Positions 11,843-22,971 of a stretch of 64,000 nt of DNA are shown here, piece after piece. The stretch lies in the NCBI GenBank assembly GCA_958299035.1, contig CATQJL010000001.1, forward strand, positions 77,645,594-77,709,593, written 5' to 3'. The notes below the pieces were generated by a model. That model saw only the letters and a program-made list of their open reading frames with translations, was not told where the DNA came from and did no database searches. The DNA is from Cylicocyclus nassatus (taxonomy: Eukaryota; Nematoda; Chromadorea; Rhabditida; Strongylidae). Both the position numbers and the translations under genes were made by a program. How positions within the stretch are numbered: the first letter of the stretch is position 1; each line of letters opens with the position of its first letter.

Positions 11843-12715
11843 TCAAGTAGTTCCTTTTTCAGGAACGCACTTGACTGTAATGTCTCGCAAGCGATCCGCA
11901 TCCAGATCAATAGCTCGCCGGATGCTAGACTGAGGCGTGATGAGATCAACGCCGGTCCGCGTCGAGAGAGATGCCCTAATGGGGGGTTTACTACGGGCCT
12001 ATATAAAACGGAGCAAAAACGGTAATATAAGTCGTTAACTGATGCAAAAATATAAAAAATATCATTCCAGTCTACACATAGAAGTGCCCTATTCATTTCT
12101 AGATAATTAGTTTTGTAGAAATTAGGAAATGGCAAGACAAATACAGATATATTTTTGGATATAGAAAAATGCGTATGAAAAGCTACGACATTATGATCAG
12201 ATGACCCAAAAGGTGGTAGAATGCGAATGTTGTTGACAATATCACTCGAGGAGAAAACAAGATCAATCGCCGCATTATCACGAGTAGGAACCTTCACGTT
12301 CTGTACAAGCTGACGGCTAAGCAAGAGACTAAGGAAATGATTTTGTGGGTTTCTACCGGGAGAATGTGCATCAATATTGAAATCCCCCAAAATGATCGTT
12401 CCGGTAGGAATTGAATAGAGATCAATAATCGTATCAGAAATTTATCATCCTTCATTGTTACAGAGGAGAGTCGATATATTCAAATGCAAAAGCGAGGCAG
12501 TTGAGAAGAAGTCTATGCAAACTATGTCCGAGTCTGAATTTGACCAATATAGAGGGCGTTATACTGCAAGATCATTTCTGACTATACAGCAGACCCCACC
12601 GCCTTTTTTCCCCTTTCGTTCAGATCGATGGATAACGTATGGCAAATCAATCAAAATTTCTGAGTCAGAAATCTTAGAAAACCACCGTAACGCAAACGAT
12701 ATTGGGACGGTAAAA
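11821..12715 (-). pseudogene. LINE apurinic-type endonuclease fragment
   Basis: The downstream frame (11821-12390) begins MGDFNIDAHSPGRN, the GDFN motif of the exonuclease-endonuclease-phosphatase fold, and contains AIDLVFSS and then FGSSDHNVVAFH, the SDH catalytic motif. Upstream, in another frame, the minus strand at about 12715-12420 encodes GGGVCCIVRNDLAVYN, the usual N-proximal part of LINE endonucleases. A frame break between them makes this a pseudogene. The frame fails at about 11840, where the SINE-like sequence begins. Confidence 0.8.
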
Positions 12716-12719
12716 ACAT

Positions 12720-13188
12720 AAAAAGGCGTGAAGAATGTATAACTTGTTTACTCGAAAGCTGTACAAAAAACATGATGTAAAGTCACTAGAACCACGCTGA
12801 GTTAGGCGTTTCTCTAAATTGGCCTTTTGGGCAGTCCAGAGAAATGCTTAATTTCCCCGCGGTACAAAACCCACTCTCGTATTGCTTTTCTTCTATTTCT
12901 CTCGCTAGCATCCCTCCGTAGCTCTAAGTCCCCGCTCTCTCTCTCTGCTTGAGTCATGCTTATGCTAGAAAAACATGAGAAAGAGAGGAGTGCCGCACTA
13001 AATAAGCATTTGATAGAGCTTGCCTCCACTAGTAGAGCGAGTGGAATACGGTTTCGACTAGGCGTGGCTTTCCCTCAGCCCTTTTGCCCATTCGGAATAT
13101 CTCTGATAGCCAGGCATCCATCTGCAACGTTTCCAATAATTGCGCTTCGCTCTCCTCTGAATGCTTCTTACGCTCAAGCACTGTAAGC
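12720..13188. other. Intergenic, no feature recognised
   Basis: No motif-bearing frame or repeat end was seen. A CT/AG-rich stretch lies near 12890-12950. Confidence 0.35.
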
Positions 13189-13191
13189 TCA

Positions 13192-13644
13192 CAAGGGAAT
13201 GGTCAGAAGTCGAAGTCGCCAATCTAAACAAGCTGCATACCATTCGATGCAGCATAGAACGCTGATTACAAATCTGTCTTCCGTATCTGCAAAGCGCCAT
13301 TGTAGGCGAAGTTATAAGCCGTCAAAAGTCATTATTTTGCTAAGAAATTGTGCGTGTGAGGGGCAAACTTGGCCGTACAAAGCCATTCTCGGCTCAGCGT
13401 TGGACCAAAACATGCAACTAAGTTCCTTTATATGGTTCGTACCTAAAGGTGAGCTAAAAGAGCAATGATGTGCCTAATTTCGCAGTTTTTGTGTATGAAT
13501 TTTCCGCAGTAAAGCTGCTCATAACTTCGCCTACAAAGGCGCTCTGCAGATACGGAAGACAGATTTGTAATCAGCATTCTATGCTGCATCGAATGGTATG
13601 CAGCCTGATTGGATTGGCCACTTCGACTTCTGACCATTCCCTTG
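13192..13644. mobile_element. Harbinger-type MITE, copy 2 (foldback)
   Basis: Ends CAAGGGAATGGTCAGAAGTC and complement continue into ~150-bp arms containing ACCATTCGATGCAGCATAGA, GCTGATTACAAATCTGTCTT and GCGAAGTTATRAGC. TCA lies outside both ends (13189-13191 and 13645-13647), consistent with a 3-bp target duplication. The 453-bp length matches the copy at 24800-25250. Short open frames on both strands are mirror images from the palindrome and do not indicate a gene. Confidence 0.8.
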
Positions 13645-13649
13645 TCAGA

Positions 13650-15785
13650 TGGAGCTTCAGCAAGCTTCGCAATTACGACACTCCTCTCGCGTTTCTCTGT
13701 TTCTTCGTCCTTGGGTAATTTTTTTTTGCAAAGCCAAGACGAGTGTCTCTATGGTAGAATCCGTATTTTTATCCAGGATAGTCCGAATAATTTCACCTAT
13801 AGAGAGATTATCATGGTCAATATACGGGACTGAGCCCGTTTCTGTCTGACCAATTGGCGCATTTATTTTACTTCCCAAGCTATTCTCCTCCTCAGGTGCG
13901 AGAAACATGGTAAAAGCTACACTATTACACAAATCTACCCTACCTCAAGTCATATGAACAAGTGTCAATCATTTGAACGGGAGTCAGCATAGCATAAAGA
14001 CACTATCTGCGCAGGGTTCGTTATACCTGTGGAGTAGACGTTTTTTTTTTGTTGATAAAAAATTATTTGAAAATCTAGGGAATGCTAAGGAGATTGTCCC
14101 AAAAATACCTATTATGTGCGAAGAAACGCATTTGTAGTCTCTTACTTTTTAGCCAAAGTGTGTTTGGAATTTTTTGCAGCTTAAAAATCCATTTTAAAAG
14201 CAAAGCCACCCTGATTGAGAGATTTGCTATTTTGGTGCTGTATGATAGCGGGGCTCCTGACCAAAAATTACTCCGATCTTGTTGCATAAAATGCAATTCG
14301 TAGTCAAAATTGCTCCTAAAGATAGAAACGTCTGATTTGGCTCCTGAAGTGTGGGTGGTCCAAAGGTAGTGACTTCGAAAGTGACCTTTAAAATAGGTAA
14401 AAACGTTTACAAGAAAGGGCAGATTAAAAAAATGCCAGAAAAGCTGATGTTCAATTTTGGACTGGTTATCTTTAGAAACGTCTTGCGCCTTGGCTGCTCG
14501 TGCTTTCTAGAGCGATTTTCCTTTGCAGCGAGACTCGGCGATTACTCAGCCGCCATCCAAGCACCAAAGTTGTCATGCTCAATTTGTGTGACGCTGTCTT
14601 CAAGGATAGATCCTTCTTGCACTGGCTTATAACCGTGAAGATGCGTACTTTTACATTAGCCATGCTTTTCGAAATCTAGTTAGCATTATCACTCAGTACT
14701 TGAAAGAGTTTGCGTATCCCTAAGGCTCCCGCCAAAGTCCCGGCGCACCCCACATTTGAGACTGGAGAAGAACTTGACATAGTTGCAATCTTCTCGTTAG
14801 TTGCTTGAGCGTAGTCCATGATTGGTACAGAACTTTATCGCACAAAATAACAGACTGACGTTTCTGCGAATTCGCCTTCTTCAGAATCTGAAAAGTAGGA
14901 AACACATGAGTAAACTATCGGATCAAACACCTCGTCAACTACAAAAAAGACCCTCTAAGACAAATAACAGCCTCAACCAAAACCAAGATTAAGCCAATGC
15001 TTAACTTAGCAGATGATAGTCTGGTGGGCGCAGACCACTTATGTCAAAAGCTGTACTGCCTTTTATTGTTAACTAGTAACCTCGTTCTGACCTGACCTCA
15101 TTATTCAAAACTCACAAGCTCTGATATGGTGAAAGCTCGTTAGTAATGAATAGGCACTCTTCCTTCCGGTTGTTTTTTGGATTTTGGACGGCTTCCAAAC
15201 GCTTCGAGCCGAACTTCCTTCCTTTTTCGTTAAATAAACTTTCTCTTTGACAGAAGATTGTCTTGGAGAGGCAGACCATCCACCTCCTACGCCGCTGCTT
15301 GAAAGAATATGTGATGCCAAATTCTATCTCAAGGAAGCAAATCCACGAAGTATGCGGGCTACCCAAAGAAAGTCAGCGAGTGAGGAAAATCGAGCAACAA
15401 CTTTTTCGTATCACACTTCGATACAAGCAGGATCATATGTATAAGATGTTGTCTAAGTGTTGCAAGGGGCAATGTTCTGTACAATATATGCCTGATCGCC
15501 GTTGGAATAGGATCGTGGTGACTCGAAGCACATCTTGTATGTATCTGATCTAATACTAGGTCTAGATCGCAGAAAAAGTTCAAAACTTTAGTTGAGTAAG
15601 GGCAAGACCATTCACAAGAGCCGGCTAGTGCAAACAGTCGTGGTTACGAAAGGCTGCTTCCGCTCTCACTAATGCTCCTAGTCGATCCCGGGTGCCAGTA
15701 ATTGACAATGCACTCATTTCCGATAATGCGCTACCATTACTGAACCTCGGTCTAGTTTTGCACCTAATCAATAGGATCTCGGGTA
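13650..15785. other. Intergenic, no gene recognised
   Basis: Many short open frames of 60-96 codons overlap on both strands, but none has a recognisable domain or a paralogue elsewhere in the window. No terminal repeats were found. Confidence 0.35.
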
Positions 15786-15789
15786 TCGC

Positions 15790-16430
15790 GTAGGATTGCC
15801 GGCAGCCTGCAATATGTTCACGAAAAGATACGTCAACGAGCCAACGAGCGAGAGAGCGCAAGAGACAGCGAAGCATCTGCGGGAAAAACATGACCAGTTA
15901 TTCGTTTTCCGTTTAGTTTACAAACCACAGGAGCCTAATCAACCAGCGGACGCCAAGTTTCCAGTGTTTGCTACTGGGCTGTTCTCATTTCTCAGCTGCT
16001 TCCTCCAAAAACGCCAAAATAGTAATTCATTTCTGGATTTCAGCAAAGACTCAAGAAATGAATAACAAGAATGATTGCCTGTCTATAACCGCTGAGTTTC
16101 TGCCGTGTATGCCACTGTGTGAGCTGTAGATAGTGAAGCGTCTTGATGCGCATTCTACTGTATCGCTCACTTGTCCGTCAACTTTTGTCACATCCAGTCG
16201 TGCGGACATTTCGAATAGCGGTGGTGCGAGAGTGAGTAATCTGTCTTGAGGATTTTTGCGACGCGAAGTTGGAATGAAGTCGAAACTGCTGAGTTGGAGG
16301 AGATGTCTGGTGGTCTGGTATTACGGATAATGCCTTGAGTCGTTTTCAGGTCTCTGAGGACGTCGAGAGCGTCGAAACTTAGGCCAGTACCAATAAATCT
16401 GCCACCATAACAAACCTGTACGGCACAACA
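15790..16430 (+). pseudogene. Penelope-like element, 3' fragment (GIY-YIG tail and 3' region)
   Basis: In shifted frames this matches the end of the better PLE at 20600-23079. Around 16035-16128 it encodes KTQEMNNKNDCLSITAEFLP, paralleling KNPEMNSRNECLSITSDFLP there, and terminates after PLCEL (there SLCDL). The sequence after the stop also parallels that copy's 3' region, including TGGTGGTCTGGTATTACGGATAA. It ends with a degraded hammerhead-like motif, and the next PLE copy begins just downstream, so the two are head to tail. Confidence 0.7.
16348..16385 (+). ncRNA. Degenerate hammerhead-ribozyme-like motif
   Basis: CTGAGGA, a GACG...CGTC stem and GAAAC occur in the same order and at the same place (PLE 3' region) as the two better copies at 22972-23011 and 19277-19316. 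The flanking stem is AGGTCT/AGGCC, with a mismatch, and the stem overlaps the conserved GA. It is probably inactive. Confidence 0.45.
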
Positions 16431-16981
16431 GAGTTGAAGATTATAAGCAATGCCCAGGTTTAAAGAAAACGGAACATGGAAATTACTGAAAGTAATTCAA
16501 CACTTTGGCAACGCCGCGGCCTGCGCGAAATTCGCGACCTTTGTGCTGCAAGGGAAATCAAGGTGTTTGTCAGCGGCAAAGGAGAAAAGTTAATTTTCTT
16601 CCGTGATCTGGACATGACAATCAAATGACATGGCAAACACCATCTGCAGAATATTACGTATACGAGTTGATGACAGCAAACGATTTCAGGTTGCTACTGC
16701 CGCTTGAGCAAGATATGGTTAGACGTAGCTAAAGCTTTAGAGCCATTCCTAGGGCTATCGCTTCACGTTTAAAGACCGATTTACCTATGTGTCCGGTCCT
16801 CTACACTCTAATCGAAACACATAAAGTGCCTATTGATAGTTTAACGTCCAATAATCCGCAAGACTTTAAGGTGAGGCCTATCATCAGCAGTGTTGGAGGT
16901 CCTACGGATAAGATTTCGTGGTTTCTCAATAGTATTTTCTCTCAGCTGCTAAGGTTTGTCCCCACACATCTCTCCAACACC

Positions 16982-18387
16982 GGTGCCCTCAATACATAGA
17001 GCCACGTACTCTGGTAACCTTCACTTTGAGGGCTATAAGGCGACACAACCTTCACCTGAAAAAAAAACCGAAGTTATCCTGAGCGAAGCCCCGGATGTTA
17101 CCTGACCATATCGGGAACGAATGATAATGAAGCAAATATAGCGAATAATATCTTTAGGTTATCCCAGCGAAACCGAGAATTTGCGTTTTCATGGCCTTTT
17201 TACGTTAAAGAAGGTTTCTATGGAATTTTCGCCAGAATTCAGCACAACATTTCTCAATTAACCTCTTATTTGACCAAAATTGAGTTTCAAAAGTTTAGGA
17301 AAGCTGTTGGAGTTTAATAAAAACGAGAGACTGCGCTTAAATCTTGCGCAGAGAGTCGCACACGAAAACGCTGATCTGTCTCGTTAATGAGTGATTTTCA
17401 AAGCTTGGAACCTTGTCAGTTCTCCTCCCTTGTCATGACGATCAGAATGATATATAATGGTGTAGGGTTTCGTTGAGACCCCGCGGAGATTTACGACCAG
17501 AGCCAAATGCCCCGTCGGCTCTAGTCTGTCTCCGCTGCTCGTCTGCGTCTCCGCGCGCTGCGCGCTATTTCGCTACCCTAAACGCGGAGCGCGGGGCATT
17601 TGGCTCTGGTACCCGTTTCTTCGCTGTTTCGAACCCAATTTTAGCAAGCTATATATCATTTTGAAGCTCTTGATCTCTGTTACATTTTTTGATTTGATCA
17701 AGAAATCCTGAAAAAACTTTATTTTCAAAAATCTTTTGTTTTTCTTCTGGTTCAACTCTTTTCACGCAGTTTTTTCGTGCATTTTGTAGATCTTGCTTCT
17801 GTTCATAATGCAGACAACCACCTAGCCCTTACTTCTTCGATTATGGTGGACTTTTTGCGAAAAGTCGTAAAAGGTGCGTTTTTCTTCATCTTGTTCTGTT
17901 TCAGTGCTTTCGCAGCGTTTTTTTTTCAGCTTGGGCGATTGTTGCTCGGAACAGTAAGCGCAACAATCCATCAAAAATTGAATTTGGCTTCGAAGTTTTT
18001 TTCGACTTAGTAAAGAAGAAACTTTGCGTTTTAATGGCTAATTTCTTTCTTGTTTAACTTCTTCTTGACCGCCACTCCTTCCGAAACATGTTTTTTGAAA
18101 CAATCACAATAAAAAAATTAGCTTTTCTTCGCTTTCCCCGTGTAGCGAATTGCTGGTCCTGGAGCGAAAACTTGCACTTTGAAAAGCCGCAAAATGGAAG
18201 ATTTCAAAACTCATTGCAGCGTTTTTATCCGGTTTTCAGCAGTTTCTTTTGCATTTTATATCTATTTTACGTCATTTTCTTTTCTCTGACCTTTTTCAAA
18301 CAACTTTCACTTTTTATGAGGTCAGATGTTCAAACAATTAAACAGCCTTCACTTTTTACGCCGTGTCTCTAGACTATCGAAGGTACG
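16982..18387. mobile_element. DNA transposon-like element with 8-bp target duplication, copy 1
   Basis: CCAACACC lies directly outside both ends (16974-16981 and 18388-18395) and the PLE coding resumes across it. The ends are imperfect inverted repeats: GGTGCCCTCAATACATAGAG, and on the other strand CGTACCTTCGATAGTCTAGAG. A second copy at 36214-37512 has a different 8-bp duplication. An 8-bp duplication suggests the hAT or P superfamily, but the TIR start fits neither well. The centre has an inverted motif, AGAGCCAAATGCCCCG. No transposase was recognised. Confidence 0.8.
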
Positions 18388-18701
18388 CCAACACCAGAAT
18401 GATTCTTGGTCGTCTGCACAGCACCAAGGTAAGGCAAGGGTGCATCTTGAAGTTTTTCGATGTGGAATCGCTCTATACCAACGTCTCCAACGACGCCGCA
18501 ATGCAAGCGACCTTCAAACTTCTTGTAAAACACCAATCGTCACTCAATCTTTATGGTCTTAGCACCAGAGGCAATTTGTCCTTGGTCAAAGGATATCTCG
18601 ACTGCTCCATATTTTGTTGGTGTGGAAACTCTAACAGGCAGATTAGAGGGATTGGATAAACAGAGACTAGCGCCGACCTTGGCAATTGTTTTCTTGTCTA
18701 A

Positions 18702-19001
18702 GGGTTCCTTCATACTACGCCGCAGGACGCAGCAGCCTGCCGCAGTACACGGCAGTACGCAGCAGCACGCCGCTGAAATCGCGGTGAGAATATACGCTCA
18801 CGGCAGCACAGCTTCGCCGGTTATAGATATACATCTATATCTGCTGCACGTTCGTATTCTCCAAGAGCTTCTTTCACAGCGAGGGAGCTTATATCTTCAC
18901 TGCGACTGCAGCGGCGCACGTCGCAGGACGCGGCGGGCTGCTGCGTGCTGCCGTGTGCTGCGGCAGGCTGCTGCGTCCTGCGGCGTAGTATGAAGGAACC
19001 C
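18702..19001. mobile_element. 300-bp Harbinger-like MITE inserted in PLE RT
   Basis: Ends GGGTTCCTTCATACTACGCC and exact complement extend through CGCAGGACGCAGCAGCCTGC, giving about 40 bp of nearly perfect inverted repeat. TAA is duplicated outside (18699-18701 and 19002-19004). The PLE frame FLSK resumes as VEAPVL after it, so the empty site can be read directly. The interior is rich in GCAGCA/CTGCTG words, unlike the AT-rich surroundings. Confidence 0.85.
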
Positions 19002-19212
19002 TAAGGTGGAAGCCCCAGTACTGGTGAGCAAGCCTCTGCTCTACTGTCGGTACATGGACGATTGCTGTATATCGTGTGCCTTATATACTTTAAAATATTC
19101 GAGAATTTCTTCGAATAATCGAAGAATTGAAAATATTGGAAAATCAAAAACATCATATAATCGAATTTCGAATAACTTCCAAGTTCCGTTTTCATGAAAC
19201 CTTGGCATTTGT

Positions 19213-20440
19213 CGAAGTTCAATTTTCTATTGTGCCAAACAGGTTTGATAAGTGGTCTTTATTTCTTTCCAATCACGGCCTTACGTTTCGACGCCTTTCG
19301 TCTTCCTCAGAGGCCTGAATGGTTCTAAGTGTTATCCGTAACTCCAGACCACCAAGCGTCCCCTCCCGCTCTGCTAGTTCTCGGCCTTCTCACAATCTCG
19401 CTACCAAATAAAATGTCAGTGTAGCAGGACATACCGGAAGACCACCGCCACTCGAGTAGTCTGCACCGGAAATAGGCGGTCGCGGCAGACGAGTGAATCG
19501 TACTGTAGATACCCAAAGATGATCTACAGACACAGATCACATAATGATACGAACGGGAGGAAGTCAGAAGTTACTGGTAAACACTCGTTCTTATTATTCA
19601 TCTCTGGATTCTTCGTAGTGATCCAGAATGCTTCTAGTGCTTTCCTAGCCGAGATCTCCGTTTCATACGCAAGAATTCTACACTTGATGTTAAAGTCTTC
19701 TCCACCGTGCCGTGCGTCCCTATGCCTGCCAAGCGGCGAGCTCAGATTTTTGCGCCTTTTATCGGCTAGATGTTCTTTTATGCGAATACCCAAAACTCTG
19801 CCCGTCTCTCCTGTATATAACGCTTTGCAGTTGAGGCACTCAATTTGATAAACGACTCCTACTTTTGCACAATCCCCCACTCTACCGTGCGGGCATATTA
19901 CGCATTGCTCTGTCGTACAATATTGGTCGTAGAGCCTATTTCGGACTAGCTGCTTTTTGATGTTGTTGTTGGGGATGTTGATTAGAACAACATCATTTTG
20001 TAGCTGAGCTCGAAAAATGCACTGTTGAAACGCCGCGGCAATCTTGTCAGAGATGAATGGAAGGCAGCGTGGGTGTTTACTGTTACTATGAATGCTGTTA
20101 CCATTTCTAGATAGTCGAGGACACGGTAAGTTATGGTAACCATTACAGCAAGCAATCTGGGAGGCCAACTTTCGAGATTCGCAACGTTCTTGCTCTCCGG
20201 AACACATCCGCATAGCTGTATTGAACATGTTTCTAATGACTGCGCGTTTTACAGATGCAGGATGCGCGGACTTGACGTTTACCAAGATGTTCTTAGAGCT
20301 TTCCTTGCGGTACCATTTTACTCTAACAATGCCATCGGATAACTTCACCTGTGCGTTGAGGTATGGCAGCCAACCGTCGCGTGGCTTTTCGCGCGTGAAT
20401 TTGATGTACTGCGATTGCTGGTCCAGGATCTTAAAACCCT
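19213..20440 (-). pseudogene. Penelope-like element, 5'-truncated inverted copy
   Basis: The minus-strand frame 19524-20348 (274 codons) is almost identical to the C-terminal half of the PLE at 20600-23079. It covers the post-RT region from VKLSDGIVRVKWYRKESS, the CTTEQCVICPHG cysteine cluster and the GIY-YIG endonuclease (GVVYQIECLNCKALYTGETG). A few residues differ (FNTAMRMC for FNTATRMC; LINIPNNN for VTIPNNN). The 3' region with a hammerhead-like motif follows. The RT core is absent. It forms a ~1.23-kb inverted repeat with the plus-strand copy, separated by about 1.4 kb. Confidence 0.9.
19277..19316 (-). ncRNA. Hammerhead-ribozyme-like motif (inverted PLE copy)
   Basis: This is the exact reverse complement of the motif at 22972-23011: AGGCCT, CTGAGGA, GACG/CGTC stem, GAAAC, GTA, AGGCC. 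It sits in the 3' region of the inverted PLE copy. Confidence 0.6.
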
Positions 20441-20881
20441 TGTGAAAGTTGGAGGAGGATCGAGGATGGTTCTAAGCTAATCTGTAGTTCGATTCGATCT
20501 AGGGTCAAATCCAGACTTCTTGCAAAGTACGACCGACTTTCCATCTAATGCCATAGAAAATGCTTAGATGTTAGAAGTGAAAGAAGGAACCACTGCTCAG
20601 ATCATTCGTCATCTTGCAATGAGGAGCCGGGGAGAATCACAGTTATTGGTAACACTCACGTATCATCTAATGTCATGAAGCTTCTTAGCCTGGGTCCCTC
20701 CTTCTCCCCTGCACAAAACATCAACGCTATAACATGTCGCAAGATAGTAGGCAGCCTGCACAAGCTCAGAGACACTTTCAGAATAAGGGCGCGATGCGAA
20801 GGTAATAAAGTTACTTAAGAGTCAAGCCAGTTACCAGCGATTCCATATCCTCCATCTTTCTATAAACAGCCAGAGCCAGTT

Positions 20882-21214
20882 TTGAGTGTAGACATGAAGT
20901 TCCGCCTCTTGTCTTCTGGTATATTAGAAGTGCTGACTAAGTCAAAACGACAATACCAGAACAATTTGTCACCTGAACAGTGGCAAGGTTTTAGAGAGAT
21001 ACGTGACCTCATATTGAATGGTTCCGTGCGCTTATCTGTAAGCGATAAAGGTGGAGAATTTGTAGTAATACCACAGGAACTGGATCGCCGTATAACGGCA
21101 GCTCACCTCGCAGACGCCGCGACTTATAGAGTAGTTGATGAGAAAGAATATCATGCTCAGTGTAGGAGACTTAACGACGCTTGGACTGCGATAGGGAAGT
21201 CTGCAGGGCTTTAA
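20882..21214 (+). pseudogene. PLE polyprotein, N-terminal segment
   Basis: The 110-codon frame contains LSPEQWQGFREIRDLILNGS and RLSVSDKGGEFVVIPQEL, the region before the RT fingers in Penelope-type proteins. The same frame extends upstream past one stop (about 20817) to the N-terminal block at 20636, so the ATG at 20882 is probably not the natural start. It ends out of frame with the RT segment at 21214. One indel there is enough to explain the break. Confidence 0.7.
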
Positions 21215-22758
21215 GACAGATTTATCAACAGTTAAAGATCACCAATCCAAGCTGTCCCGTCTTCTACAGCCTCATTAAGACGCATAAGCTTTCCTTGCGG
21301 GACATGACTTCAATGTCAACGGATACTTACCAAAGAAGACCTATAATCAGTTGCGTTGGCGGTCCAGCCGATAAAATTTCATGGTGTTTGAACAAAATTG
21401 TGAGCCAGTTATTGTGTAGGGTCCCAGCGCACTTACCCAACTCCCAGAGATTTATCGAAAATCTTCACAACGCCAAGCTTGACACGAGCGCTGTTATAGA
21501 GCCATTCGATGTAACATCACTCTATACAAATGTGCAGAACAATCAAGCTTTACAAGCGTTATCGGAAATGTTGGATACGTACGCTGGTACCATAAACATG
21601 TACGGACTTGGCAAAGTGCGAACGATGGCCCTAATTAGCGAGTGCCTGAAATGTAACATCTTCAAATGGTCTGGGACATACCATTCCCAGATACGCGGAC
21701 TAGCTATGGGCCAAAGACTAGCACCAGTTCTCGCTATATGTTTCATGAGTAAAGTTGAAGAACCGGTGTTGGCGCGTACGCCTTTGATGTACTGCCGTTA
21801 CATCGACGATTGCTGTGTCATAACATCAACACAATCCGAAATGGATGAGTGTTTCAAGATCCTGGACCAGCAATCGCAGTACATCAAATTCACGCGCGAA
21901 AAGCCACGCGACGGTTGGCTGCCATATCTCAACGCACAGGTGAAGTTATCCGATGGCATTGTTAGAGTAAAATGGTACCGCAAGGAAAGCTCTAAGAACA
22001 TCTTGGTAAACGTCAAGTCCGCGCATCCTGCATCTGTAAAACGCGCAGTCATCAGAAACATGTTCAATACAGCTACGCGGATGTGTTCCGGAGAGCAAGA
22101 ACGTTGCGAATCTCGAAAGTTGGCCTCCCAGATTGCTTGCTGTAATGGTTACCATAACTTACCGTGTCCTCGACTATCTAGAAATGGCAACAGCATTCAT
22201 AGTAACAGTAAACTCCCACTCTGCCTTCCCTTCATCTCTGACAAGATTGCCGCGGCGTTTCAACAGTGCATTTTTCGAGCTCAGCTACAAAATGATGTTG
22301 TTCTAGTCACCATCCCCAACAACAACATCAAAAAGCAGCTAGTCCGAAATAGGCTCTACGACCAATATTGTACGACAGAGCAATGCGTAATATGCCCGCA
22401 CGGTAGAGTGGGGGATTGTGCAAAAGTGGGAGTCGTTTATCAAATTGAGTGCCTCAACTGCAAAGCGTTATATACAGGAGAGACGGGCAGAGTTTTGGGT
22501 ATTCGCATAAAAGAACATCTAGCCGATAAAAGGCGCAAAAATCTGAGCTCGCCGCTTGGCAGGCATAGGGACGCACGGCACGGTGGAGAAGACTTTAACA
22601 TCAAGTGTAGAATTCTTGCGTATGAAACGGAGATCTCGGCTAGGAAAGCACTAGAAGCATTCTGGATCACTACGAAGAATCCAGAGATGAATAGTAGGAA
22701 CGAGTGTTTATCAATAACTTCTGACTTTCTCCCGTTCGTATCATTATGTGATCTGTGA
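21181..22758 (+). CDS. PLE reverse transcriptase with GIY-YIG endonuclease
   Basis: This is 525 codons without a stop. The first codon is TTG, so the frame is a continuation of the segment upstream and not an independent start. RT motifs in order: RPIISCVGGPADKISW (53-68), FDVTSLYTNV (109-118), GLAMGQRLAPVLAICFM (173-189) and CRYIDDCC with the catalytic DD (205-212). A cysteine-rich linker follows (CTTEQCVICPHGRVGDC, 397-413), typical of PLEs, then GIY-YIG: VVYQIEC (418), LYTGETGR (430-437), R and E at IRIKEHL (441-447). It belongs to the Penelope/Poseidon-like group. The domains look intact, so only the upstream lesions make the copy defective. Confidence 0.9.
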   Translation: MDCDREVCRALRQIYQQLKITNPSCPVFYSLIKTHKLSLRDMTSMSTDTYQRRPIISCVGGPADKISWCLNKIVSQLLCRVPAHLPNSQRFIENLHNAKLDTSAVIEPFDVTSLYTNVQNNQALQALSEMLDTYAGTINMYGLGKVRTMALISECLKCNIFKWSGTYHSQIRGLAMGQRLAPVLAICFMSKVEEPVLARTPLMYCRYIDDCCVITSTQSEMDECFKILDQQSQYIKFTREKPRDGWLPYLNAQVKLSDGIVRVKWYRKESSKNILVNVKSAHPASVKRAVIRNMFNTATRMCSGEQERCESRKLASQIACCNGYHNLPCPRLSRNGNSIHSNSKLPLCLPFISDKIAAAFQQCIFRAQLQNDVVLVTIPNNNIKKQLVRNRLYDQYCTTEQCVICPHGRVGDCAKVGVVYQIECLNCKALYTGETGRVLGIRIKEHLADKRRKNLSSPLGRHRDARHGGEDFNIKCRILAYETEISARKALEAFWITTKNPEMNSRNECLSITSDFLPFVSLCDL

Positions 22759-22971
22759 CTGTAGATCATCTTTGGGTATCTACAGTACGATTCACTCGTC
22801 CGCCGCGACCGCCTATTTCCGGTGCAGACTACTCGAGTGGCGGTGGTCTTCCGGTATGTCCTGCTACACTGACATTTTATTTGGTAGCGAGGTTGTGAGA
22901 AGGCCGAGAACTAGCAGAGCGGGAGGAGACGCTTGGTGGTCTGGAGTTACGGATAACACTTAGAACCATTC

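Larger units (their letters stand above)
8567..12715 (-). mobile_element. CR1/jockey-type LINE, minus strand, decayed
   Basis: On the minus strand the order is apurinic endonuclease (about 12715-11845), an interrupting segment, linker (about 11150-10715), RT (10714-9926), C-terminal domain (about 9610-9128), a ~530-bp 3' region and an (AAAAT)n-like tail at about 8595-8567. This order and a pentameric A-rich tail are typical of CR1/jockey-clade LINEs. Stops and frameshifts separate the domains, so the copy is dead. The same family occurs on the plus strand at 44040-50640 with the same kind of tail. Confidence 0.75.
16440..19080 (+). pseudogene. Penelope-like element, RT region, split by two DNA elements
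   Basis: The order on the plus strand follows the PLE at 20600: a FREIRDL-like block (LREIRDLCAAREIKVFVSGK, about 16515-16580), then 16787-16980 with CPVLYTLIETHKV and VRPIISSVGGPTDKISWFLN (RT fingers). After an inserted 1.4-kb element comes 18396-18700 with FFDVESLYTNV, and after a 300-bp MITE comes EAPVLVSKPLLYCRYMDDCC (catalytic MDD) to about 19080. Coding resumes precisely across both insertions. Frameshifts and stops before and between the blocks show that it was already decaying. The GIY-YIG part is missing. Confidence 0.8.

Noticed and set aside
13192..13644. CRISPR-like or repeat-spacer structure
   Set aside because: The repeats are two arms of one foldback MITE. There is no regular repeat-spacer series, and the DNA is eukaryotic.
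19325..19540. Matching 71-codon frames at 19325-19540 (minus) and 22748-22963 (plus)
   Set aside because: They lie in the mirrored PLE 3' regions, so identity follows from the DNA duplication. The sequence ends at the hammerhead-like motif and shows no protein motif.
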